Positions 1 to 6,093 of a DNA stretch of 8,371 nt are shown in pieces. Every line of letters starts with the position of its first letter. The stretch's first letter is position 1. Position numbers and translations under genes: made by a program. The stretch comes from an uncultured Lachnospiraceae bacterium (GTDB lineage Bacteria > Bacillota_A > Clostridia > Lachnospirales > Lachnospiraceae). The stretch covers positions 1 to 8,371 of the forward strand of contig CAMWMM010000198.1 of NCBI GenBank assembly GCA_947175285.1. The letters are read 5' to 3'. The notes below the pieces were generated by a model that saw nothing but the letters and a program-made list of their open reading frames with translations, was not told the origin of the DNA and made no database searches.

Positions 1-55
1 GAACCCGTGTTACCGCCGTGAAAGGGCGATGTCTTAACCGCTTGACCACGGAGCC
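1..55 (-). tRNA. tRNA-Glu(UUC), 3' part cut off by the window edge
   Basis: The minus strand starts GGCTCCG (acceptor 5' strand), followed by a D arm with GGTCAAGCGGTTAAGAC and an anticodon arm whose loop CTTTCAC places anticodon TTC at 20-22. The anticodon stem is TCGCC/GGCGG, with one wobble pair. The T arm begins with GGGTTC at the window border, so the rest of the T arm, the acceptor 3' strand and CCA are outside. The sequence closely matches the usual Firmicute tRNA-Glu. It decodes GAA/GAG and also supplies glutamyl-tRNA to the transamidation and tetrapyrrole routes where those exist. It may be the first gene of a longer tRNA cluster beyond the edge. Confidence 0.95.
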
Positions 56-79
56 CAATACAACGACTCAACAAAAAAT

Positions 80-108
80 ATGTTACCATAATCGGAGTTA
101 TTTGGCAA
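80..108 (-). promoter_or_regulatory. Sigma-70-type promoter of tRNA-Glu
   Basis: On the minus strand TTGCCA (103-108) and TAACAT (80-85) are separated by exactly 17 nt. A TGG immediately upstream of the -10 gives an extended -10 element. Transcription would start near 73, about 18 nt before the tRNA 5' end, a normal leader length. No convincing terminator is seen between the 246-aa gene (stop at 186) and this promoter, so some read-through into the tRNA is possible. Confidence 0.6.
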
Positions 109-185
109 GCATTAATTTGTACTATTTATATGTATTTTCTTACATTTTTATATTTTGCCCTTAGTATTCTTTCTCCTCATGCTTC

Positions 186-926
186 TTATATAGTTCCCAT
201 AAATTCCGCACTGGCTGGGCAATGCTTTTTAATTAATGCAACAATTTCATTGACCTGACTCTCATGATGCAGAAAAATCGCCATATAATCATCTTTCTTA
301 AGACCTAATCTGACGCATGCCTCTTCCTTGTAGTCAAAAGCTAAGGAAATCCCCACCATTGCCCTTTGAAAGCCATTGAAAGAACCCGCACGACATGATG
401 CCCTTGTCCATTCTCCCCTAATACGGACGCTCTCAATATCTGCTGTCCTGATAAACTTACAACCGGAACCGCTTAAAAGCATCAAGTAATCCGGTCCGGC
501 AACAAACTGTGTCGGATATTTGTCATACAACGTATTCTTAATATCCATAAAACTGATTCTGCCATAATCATTAATTTCCATCTGGGCAAGAAAAGCTTCC
601 TGCTCCTCCTCCGAACAAAAATACTCCGCAAAATCCCTTTCATAAACAGTTCTTGCCTTTTTCATTGATGCAGACTTACTCTGGCACCAGAAACAAAACC
701 AGACAAACAACGCAAAGATACATCCTGCCGGCAGATGAATATAGAAAATTGATATTATACTCTGACCCGAACTAATCGCTGAAATAACTCCTAACAACAT
801 TATACCCACTATACATACTATCATTGAGATATATGCTGTCTTATTCACATTCTTCCGAAACTCCTGCATAGTGGCTTCATATCCTCTTAATTCTCCGTCC
901 AGCCATAATTTCATCCGTTCGTTCAT
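186..926 (-). CDS. Two-pass membrane protein of unknown function with a C-terminal cytoplasmic domain
   Basis: This is a 246-residue protein I do not recognise by name. A charged N-terminal segment (1-28) is followed by two hydrophobic helices (about 30-50 and 57-81). A basic stretch (QSKSASMKKAR) and a soluble domain of about 150 residues come next, predicted to be in the cytoplasm. The part from about 120 to 230 alternates short beta-type strands and ends in a helix, and lines such as PDYLMLL and FIRTADIESVRIR resemble PH-like or YcxB-like bacterial membrane domains. That resemblance is weak and by eye. The start is supported by AAGGAG at a 9-nt spacing. The gene begins 25 nt after the stop of the 29-residue membrane peptide, so the two are very probably co-transcribed. 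It is the last gene of the unit under the LytTR-like repeats. Confidence 0.85.
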   Translation of the reverse strand: MNERMKLWLDGELRGYEATMQEFRKNVNKTAYISMIVCIVGIMLLGVISAISSGQSIISIFYIHLPAGCIFALFVWFCFWCQSKSASMKKARTVYERDFAEYFCSEEEQEAFLAQMEINDYGRISFMDIKNTLYDKYPTQFVAGPDYLMLLSGSGCKFIRTADIESVRIRGEWTRASCRAGSFNGFQRAMVGISLAFDYKEEACVRLGLKKDDYMAIFLHHESQVNEIVALIKKHCPASAEFMGTI

Positions 927-951
927 ATACTTTTTCTCCTTCTGCCTCTGA

Positions 952-1041
952 TTACTTCTTTTTCTTTATGTTAATGACAAGACAAATACCTGCCACTATA
1001 AAGAAAAGAACCGTTGTTCCTATCTTGAAAATTTCATACAT
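952..1041 (-). CDS. 29-residue single-pass membrane micropeptide
   Basis: ATG at 1041 opens a 29-codon frame ending in TAA at 952. The product begins MYEIFKIGTTVLFFIVAG and ends in INIKKKK: one hydrophobic segment of about 18-20 residues with a lysine-rich tail. A strong SD (GGGGGA, about 8 nt before the ATG) fits, and an in-frame TGA just upstream rules out a longer start. It has no conserved Cys followed by bulky hydrophobics as in AgrD-type thiolactone precursors, and no double-Gly leader, so I do not call it a known pheromone. It could be a small regulatory membrane protein, a subunit partner of the 246-aa membrane protein 25 nt downstream, or a membrane-active peptide. Coding is inferred from SD, frame and composition only. 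Confidence 0.7.
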   Translation of the reverse strand: MYEIFKIGTTVLFFIVAGICLVINIKKKK

Positions 1042-1079
1042 ATGCTCTTCCCCCTTTCATCGAGATTACAATAGTTCAT
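1020..1079 (-). CDS. Possible 19-codon leader ORF overlapping the micropeptide start
   Basis: ATG at 1079 has GGAG at a 7-nt spacing and opens a 19-codon frame (MNYCNLDERGKSICMKFSR, TAG at 1020). It overlaps the first 22 nt of the micropeptide gene in another frame. If translated, ribosomes would run through the micropeptide SD and start, so it could tune that gene's expression. It is also easily a chance ORF; nothing in the peptide is recognisable. Confidence 0.2.
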   Translation of the reverse strand: MNYCNLDERGKSICMKFSR

Positions 1080-1122
1080 TACGAAACTCCGTTTTACACC
1101 CGGAATCCGACAACACGAATAC

Positions 1123-1128
1123 ATTATC
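1123..1128 (-). promoter_or_regulatory. Candidate -10 element of the micropeptide/246-aa unit
   Basis: The minus strand reads GATAAT here, a good -10. At 17 nt upstream the -35 position reads GATAGG, which is poor. This pattern is typical of activator-dependent promoters. Transcription would start near 1116, giving a 5' leader of about 75 nt. The LytTR-like direct repeats then fall at roughly -50 to -80, a fitting position for an activator. The promoter call is inference. Confidence 0.35.
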
Positions 1129-1160
1129 ATGTCTGTGCCTGAAATCCTATCCTTTTATGT

Positions 1161-1197
1161 CGATGTACAGATTTTTTCCTCGAAATACAGATTTTTT
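1161..1197. promoter_or_regulatory. Two direct repeats, candidate LytTR response-regulator binding site
   Basis: On the + strand CGATGTACAGATTTTTT (1161-1177) and CGAAATACAGATTTTTT (1181-1197) match at 15 of 17 positions with a 20-bp period. The shared core TACAGATTT resembles half-sites of AgrA/ComE-family LytTR regulators (ACAGTT-type core, two direct copies about two helical turns apart). The pair begins 2 nt after the kinase stop codon and lies upstream of a promoter with a weak -35. The nearest LytTR protein is encoded about 1.3 kb away in the preceding operon. The repeats are seen directly; their recognition by that regulator is inference. Confidence 0.55.
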
Positions 1198-1199
1198 AT

Positions 1200-2492
1200 T
1201 TATCGATTCAATATCACATCACTGTAAAATTTGCCGTCTGCATTCTTATAAAGAATGCTCCCGCCGTATTTTTCCACGCACCGCTCCACATTCAGGCTGC
1301 CGATTCCTCCTCTGCTTTCTTCCGCACCTACCGGCCTGCCGTTTTTTAATTTTACTTCTGTCTGTACACTGTTCATAATCCTGACGGAAACCATCTCATT
1401 GTAGTTTCTGATATGGATTTGAATATAACGCTCCCCGCTGCATTTTTTGCATGCTTCCAAAGCATTATCCAGAAGATTTCCGAAAAGTGTTGTCACATCC
1501 ACCGGCTCCAGAAAATCAAGCTTTCCGCATTCCACCTGTATCATGAACTGAATACCGAGACTTTCCGCATTCTGCTGCTTATCGGCAAGAATAATATTTA
1601 ACATGGGGTTATCGGAATATTCTTTCGGAACCAGAGGCTTTAAAATGCTCCCAATCTGCTTCGTATATTCCAATGCCTCTTCCTTTTTGTCCAGCCGGTA
1701 CAACTCCTCAATAGAACGGATATGCCTGTTTACATCATGGAGAATCGAAACGGACTGCTGATATTTCTCACGCTGTGCCTCATAATAATCAAACTGCAGT
1801 TCTTCCTGCTGTTTCATCATGGCAATCCGAAATTCCATTCCCTTTTTTTCATCCTCCGCCCGCATAAAATAAAGCAGATATAAACTGGCGAATATAATAC
1901 AGAAAAAATTGGTAAAGGGCAGAAAAGGATCAGACTGATGCGCTACTTTCACTATAATAACAACAAAATTGGAAATACCATAAATCGCCGTCATACAAAA
2001 CAAGAGAATGAGTCCCTCGCCCTGCCTGCGCGTTTTTTTCTGAATCTTTCTCGTCAATGCATAGCAAAAAAGGATAAGCAGCAGCTTGGAAAAACCCACC
2101 TCAATACTATATTCCACCAACGCATTCTCAGGCATGATCCTTAGTTTTTCCATCAAAAACCAGACCAGTAATGCCCCCACATCCTCCAACACCCCAAACA
2201 GCAGCAATAGACATTCCGATTCCAATACCCTGTGATATTTCTTATTTTCCTTATCCCTGTAACAGACAAAGCTGATAACAGCAAATACTGATACACTTAC
2301 TATGATATTCCATACAGGCAGTTTTTGCAGATTTACCAACGTCATAACTGCAATCGCCGCTGCCGGTACTGCCATATAAATAACAGGATTTTGAAAAGCT
2401 CTTACATATCGAACTTCCCAAAATTTACATGCCAGCACTATGACAATTGTGCATGAAATAAGACAACTGAACAGATAAAACAAATCTTCCAT
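1200..2492 (-). CDS. HPK10/AgrC-type membrane sensor histidine kinase
   Basis: The 430-residue product starting at 2492 has an N-terminal region of six or seven membrane helices (about 5-22, 34-53, 58-78, 94-116, 127-147, 160-182, 191-210), as in AgrC- and ComD-type peptide sensors. A helical linker (about 211-245) leads to an H-box with LHDVNRH (His252 the probable phospho-acceptor). The GHKL ATPase domain shows an N-box (GNLLDNALEA, 338-347) and a G-box (GGIGSLNV, 395-402), in which Ser replaces the usual Leu. The ATG at 2492 follows the regulator's TGA by one nt and has GGGGAG at 7-nt spacing inside the regulator's last codons. It is therefore preferred over the longer in-frame start at 2561, which overlaps the regulator by 68 bp. 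It should autophosphorylate and pass phosphate to the adjacent LytTR regulator. The ligand is unknown; no AgrB or AgrD gene is in the window. Confidence 0.92.
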   Translation of the reverse strand: MEDLFYLFSCLISCTIVIVLACKFWEVRYVRAFQNPVIYMAVPAAAIAVMTLVNLQKLPVWNIIVSVSVFAVISFVCYRDKENKKYHRVLESECLLLLFGVLEDVGALLVWFLMEKLRIMPENALVEYSIEVGFSKLLLILFCYALTRKIQKKTRRQGEGLILLFCMTAIYGISNFVVIIVKVAHQSDPFLPFTNFFCIIFASLYLLYFMRAEDEKKGMEFRIAMMKQQEELQFDYYEAQREKYQQSVSILHDVNRHIRSIEELYRLDKKEEALEYTKQIGSILKPLVPKEYSDNPMLNIILADKQQNAESLGIQFMIQVECGKLDFLEPVDVTTLFGNLLDNALEACKKCSGERYIQIHIRNYNEMVSVRIMNSVQTEVKLKNGRPVGAEESRGGIGSLNVERCVEKYGGSILYKNADGKFYSDVILNR

Positions 2493-2493
2493 A

Positions 2494-3258
2494 TCATCGC
2501 TCCCCGTTGTTTCCATCCATATCATGAATGTATTCATTAAGCCTTTTTTTGAATTGCGCAACTCTCTTTTGAGATAACGGTACTGTCATTCCATTTTTCA
2601 GCATCACTTCATATCCCTTAATCTTTGCCACATTCCGCAGACTCACCAGAATCCCCCGGCAACTGGTCTCAAAACCGTAAGAACTCATCCTGATTTCTAA
2701 CGAATGCATCGTATCGGGGTACTCATATACAGCGTTTTCCATGACAATTCTTATCTTTTTCCCGGACTTTACATATTCAAAATACAAAATGGAGTTTATC
2801 GGAAGCGCCAGAGAAATTTTTTTCATCATAATACCGTTTTTCTCATGTGTTACATTCCGGAACACCATATGAACTTCTTTCTTCCCATAACTATGTAAAA
2901 ATGCTGATATCTGCTCTTCCAGCGCTTCTGCAGATACAGGCTTCTCCAGAAAAGAAAAAGCATGTGCCGCATTCACTGCGTCCATGCAGTATTTTCCATA
3001 ATTAGTGATATAAATAATTTTTGCGGACTGACTGCGCCCATAAATCTCCTGTCCAGTCTCAATGCCGCTCTTTTCCCCCTCCATAACAATATCCATAAAA
3101 ATCAGGTGAAAAATGTTATCAGCGGCAAGCAGTTCCTCACCCGCAGCAAAATTTGTAATCTGATATTCGGGCGCATACCTGCGTAAAATCGGCTCTAAAA
3201 TCCCTATCAGATGTTCCCTGTCCGCCCTTTCATCCTCACAAACCGCTATTTGAAGCAT
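2494..3258 (-). CDS. LytTR-family response regulator (AgrA/ComE-like)
   Basis: The 254-residue cytoplasmic DNA-binding protein has a receiver domain (1 to about 122) with acidic pocket Glu8/Asp9, phospho-acceptor Asp56 in LIFMDIVMEG, the Thr85 switch position in IIYITN, and Lys106 in FLEKPV. A LytTR domain follows (about 145-245), with the family's ending of VSLRNVAKI, then VMLKNGMTVPLSQKR and a final helix. LytTR domains bind short direct repeats as dimers. The start has AGGAGGAG about 10 nt upstream. The gene lies 37 nt after the J-domain gene and is translationally coupled to the kinase. It likely acts on the TACAGA direct repeats at 1161-1197, and perhaps elsewhere in the genome. The target assignment is inference. 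Confidence 0.95.
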   Translation of the reverse strand: MLQIAVCEDERADREHLIGILEPILRRYAPEYQITNFAAGEELLAADNIFHLIFMDIVMEGEKSGIETGQEIYGRSQSAKIIYITNYGKYCMDAVNAAHAFSFLEKPVSAEALEEQISAFLHSYGKKEVHMVFRNVTHEKNGIMMKKISLALPINSILYFEYVKSGKKIRIVMENAVYEYPDTMHSLEIRMSSYGFETSCRGILVSLRNVAKIKGYEVMLKNGMTVPLSQKRVAQFKKRLNEYIHDMDGNNGER

Positions 3259-3295
3259 GTTTCTTTATCTCCTCCTGTAACAATCTTACGCTATA

Positions 3296-4354
3296 TCACG
3301 GCTGCCACCTCTCATAGCGATTCAGCACATCATCAAGCGCTTCTTCCGCATCTTCCCAATTGCTCTCATAAATTTCTAAAAGTTTCTCCTTTTCCTCATC
3401 TGAATAGCTCTCGGCATCTAGCTCGTATAATTCCATAAGGTAGCTTATACGGTTGTTATCTTCGTTTCCCTCTCTTAGAAAAGTAAACAAGAACAAAGTC
3501 ACAAAAACTAAAACGGCGCCGGTGACAATATTCCTTATGGTTTTTCCTTCTAACCAGTCTTCGTGATACAGATGCTCTATAAACTCTTCTTTCGACTCTC
3601 CATAGAATAAATAGAGTCTCATATATTTTATCACGTCGCTTTTCACATCAAAACTCAGTTCCCGTCCTTGCGCGTGGCTGATTTTCTTGTGCAGATTCTT
3701 ATGGAAAGCGGCTCCCTCTTTTCCAAAATACCGATCCGTGCAAAATGCAGGAAGTCTTGGCCACGGCAGTTTCCTAATGCGAAAGCAGAATAAATCAGTC
3801 TCCCATTTTCCGTCATCCGGTTTATTCTCTTCCATATGAAACCTTTTCAAATACCGCTCAAAAAACAAAATGGTTTTCCTGCGCCATCCGGAGTGATTGC
3901 ACATAGTACGCACGAAATTCATGCGAAAGCTTGTACCGGCAAACAATTCTGTAAACTCTTTCCGGCTCAGAAAATATTCCCATGCGTCCAAATTGTTGCA
4001 CAGATAAGGATTCTTTGCAATCAATAGGAACTGCCTGAAAAAAAGTTCTCTGTCTCCATACGAATCTACATCGCTAAAATCAAAAGAATGTTCTGCCCTG
4101 GGTTCTGAAATCTCTTCCGTTTTTTCCGGCTCATCCTTTTTTTCATCCTCCACAGGAACAGTAACCGGCATTACATAAGTCACCGTCCCCTGACTTTTCG
4201 CCAATCGCAGCGCAGTTTTATAAGCATTCTGCAATGCTTTAAATTCCTCCGGATATTCTTCCGGATGATATAGCTTCGCCTGCCTTGCATATGCTGATTT
4301 TATTTTCGCAATATCCGTTGACGGCGGAATGCCGAGCCATTCCCATATATCCAT
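3296..4354 (-). CDS. Membrane-anchored J-domain co-chaperone, DjlB/DjlC-like
   Basis: The 352-residue protein opens with a J-like domain (1-55): MDIWEWLGIPPSTDIAKIKS, then helix II ending in YHPEEYPEEFKALQNAY. The normal HPD signature is HPE here, with further acidic residues just after. The form PE-x-x-PE-x-F is familiar in the short J-domains that accompany HscC-type Hsp70s, so it is probably family-typical rather than a defect. A mostly soluble middle part (about 90-270) has no motif I recognise. One membrane helix (about 274-293) is followed by a very acidic tail of 56 residues. The N-terminal J-domain should be in the cytoplasm. It begins 20 nt after the Hsp70 stop with GGAG at 8-nt spacing, so it is its likely partner, recruiting that chaperone to the membrane and stimulating its ATPase. 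In E. coli, HscC likewise works with the membrane J-proteins DjlB and DjlC. Confidence 0.88.
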   Translation of the reverse strand: MDIWEWLGIPPSTDIAKIKSAYARQAKLYHPEEYPEEFKALQNAYKTALRLAKSQGTVTYVMPVTVPVEDEKKDEPEKTEEISEPRAEHSFDFSDVDSYGDRELFFRQFLLIAKNPYLCNNLDAWEYFLSRKEFTELFAGTSFRMNFVRTMCNHSGWRRKTILFFERYLKRFHMEENKPDDGKWETDLFCFRIRKLPWPRLPAFCTDRYFGKEGAAFHKNLHKKISHAQGRELSFDVKSDVIKYMRLYLFYGESKEEFIEHLYHEDWLEGKTIRNIVTGAVLVFVTLFLFTFLREGNEDNNRISYLMELYELDAESYSDEEKEKLLEIYESNWEDAEEALDDVLNRYERWQP

Positions 4355-4374
4355 ATATGTCTCTCCTTTTACGC

Positions 4375-6093
4375 CTATTCGTCCTCGCGGTCATCCGCAA
4401 AAAACGATTCATCAAAACCATGAAAATCAAATTTGTTCCTTTCCACGGCTGCCAAATATATGGAAAACTGCACACAAGCTTCCCTCCGCGCACGCGAACT
4501 GCGCTCATACATGATGATGTTTCTGAATCTGGCAAGCTGCTCCGCAATATATGCCCTTACCTTAGGGCTGCATTCCTGATAAAGCCGCTGCGCTTTTTCC
4601 TGCAGATAGCGGACATTTTCGTCCTCCATCGAACTGAGTGTCATCTGCCGCAGTTTCTCAAGCCGCTCCTCAACTTCCGCTTCGCTAAGACCCATCTTTT
4701 TATTCATAATAACCTTATGCAGAGCCTGTTCTCCACTGACAATCCGGATATCCAGTATGCCGTTTATATCGTACATAAAAGTAACTCTTGCCATAACCTG
4801 CCCCTGCGGCGCCGCCGGCAAGTCTTCCACTTCCATAGTCCCAAGCAGCAGATTCTCTCTGGCAACGATATTGTCTCCCTGATAAATCGGAAAAGTCATC
4901 TTAGTTTGATAGTCTTCCACTGTCACATATTCTCTTGTACGGCTGCATGGCAGCGTATCATTCCTTTCAATGATTGGCGAAAAGCTGCCGTCATAGATTG
5001 CCGTTCCCAGCGAAAACGGGCAGATATCCGTCAATATCATATCTTTCACATCACCGGCACGTTCTTTAATCGCAGCAGCAATTCCTACGCCCGCAGCAAT
5101 GCTTTCGTCCGGACTTGCATCCAGAACTATCGGAATATCCAGAAGTGTTTTCAGATACTGCTTTACTACCGGCATTTTGGAAGAACCGCCCACCAGAATA
5201 AGCTTATCAATCTCATCCACACTCATACCGCTGTCGTTGATAACCCGCCTGATTGGTATAGACATCCTTTTAAACAATTCCATGCCGATATGAATTAAAT
5301 GCTGATTCGTCATATGCATTGTATATTGCCGTTCCTGAATGTATACCGTTCTCTCCGCCTCATCATTTTCCGTAAGCTGCCATTTTAGCGACTCTGATTC
5401 TTTCAGGACGATTCCCTTCTCTTCTTCGCTCAGTGTCTCTTTGGCAATATGATTTTCCTTATAAAAATCCTCCGCTATGATTTCATTAAAATCTTTGCCT
5501 CCTAAATAATTATCTCCTGACACCGCCTGAATTTCCACCATATTATCAAAAGCATCCACTAAAGATACATCCAGCGTTCCGCCTCCAAAATCAAATATAA
5601 TAAAAGTCTCTGCATCCTCCACGCCCATGTGATGCTTTAACGCCACTGCGGATGGCTCATTAATCAGCCTCTCCACAGTAAGCCCCGCCAATTTTCCGGC
5701 ATTTTTGGTCGCACAGCGCTTATCATCATTAAAATATGCCGGAACGCTTATGACAGCTTCCGTCACTTTTTCTCCCAGATAAGCTTCTGCATCCTCGCGC
5801 AGCCTGCGAAGTACAAAGGACGATAAATCCTCCGCCGTATAATATTTCCCGTTCGCAAAATATTGGCTGCCGGTTCCCATATTCCGCTTAAACTCTGCAA
5901 AAGAAACCGTCGGCGCGGTAATCAGTCTCTCTTTCGCCACTTTACCTACATAAATTTCCCCATCTTCCCCAAAGCTGACAACCGAAGGGGTCAGGTATTC
6001 CCCGAAAGCATTCGGAATCAACTCAATTTTCCCGTTTCTCCAGATGCTTGCAAGACTGTTTGTTGTTCCCAAATCAATTCCTATCACTGCCAT
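4375..6093 (-). CDS. hscC: HscC-type Hsp70 chaperone
   Basis: This 572-residue cytoplasmic ATP-dependent chaperone is shorter than DnaK (about 610-640). The nucleotide-binding domain has the phosphate-1 loop GIDLGTTNS (5-13), catalytic Lys69 in EFKRNMG, VISVPAYFND (114-123), INEPSAVAL (144-152), phosphate-2 FDFGGGTLDVS (167-177) and the adenosine motif LVGGSSKMP (300-308). The linker is MILTDICPFSLG (352-363) in place of DnaK's LLLDVTPLSLG. This, together with IPNAFGEYLTPSVVSF and FSPIIERNDTLP, is typical of E. coli HscC. The beta substrate-binding part spans about 359-460, and a short helical lid ends in an acidic tail without the EEVD-like end. The ATG directly abuts the TAA of the upstream gene (TAAATG), implying coupling, and the J-protein follows after 20 nt. 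No CIRCE or CtsR operator is seen, so it is probably not a general heat-shock gene. Confidence 0.95.
   Translation of the reverse strand: MAVIGIDLGTTNSLASIWRNGKIELIPNAFGEYLTPSVVSFGEDGEIYVGKVAKERLITAPTVSFAEFKRNMGTGSQYFANGKYYTAEDLSSFVLRRLREDAEAYLGEKVTEAVISVPAYFNDDKRCATKNAGKLAGLTVERLINEPSAVALKHHMGVEDAETFIIFDFGGGTLDVSLVDAFDNMVEIQAVSGDNYLGGKDFNEIIAEDFYKENHIAKETLSEEEKGIVLKESESLKWQLTENDEAERTVYIQERQYTMHMTNQHLIHIGMELFKRMSIPIRRVINDSGMSVDEIDKLILVGGSSKMPVVKQYLKTLLDIPIVLDASPDESIAAGVGIAAAIKERAGDVKDMILTDICPFSLGTAIYDGSFSPIIERNDTLPCSRTREYVTVEDYQTKMTFPIYQGDNIVARENLLLGTMEVEDLPAAPQGQVMARVTFMYDINGILDIRIVSGEQALHKVIMNKKMGLSEAEVEERLEKLRQMTLSSMEDENVRYLQEKAQRLYQECSPKVRAYIAEQLARFRNIIMYERSSRARREACVQFSIYLAAVERNKFDFHGFDESFFADDREDE

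Noticed and set aside
1081..1110. Terminator hairpin after the kinase gene (CGGATTCCG region)
   Set aside because: The stem is short and interrupted and is not followed by a T run on the minus strand, so it is not a convincing terminator.
968..1378. + strand ORF of 136 codons
   Set aside because: It is antisense to the kinase 3' end, the repeats and the micropeptide. Its composition is low-quality (Cys/Ser/Arg/His-rich) and no family features are seen.
952..2492. A complete agr quorum-sensing locus with the micropeptide as AgrD
   Set aside because: No AgrB-type processing protease is present, and the peptide lacks the Cys-plus-hydrophobic thiolactone core and acidic tail of AgrD. Only the kinase and regulator resemble agr.
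2493..2561. Longer kinase start at 2561 (453 residues)
   Set aside because: It would overlap the regulator gene by 68 bp and add a non-membrane N-terminus without an SD. The ATG at 2492 has GGGGAG at proper spacing and a one-nt gap to the regulator stop.
4285..5298. Long + strand ORF of 337 codons
   Set aside because: It lies antisense to hscC and the J-protein gene. Its His/Cys/Arg-rich composition is that of a reverse-frame shadow, and it has no SD or recognisable domain.
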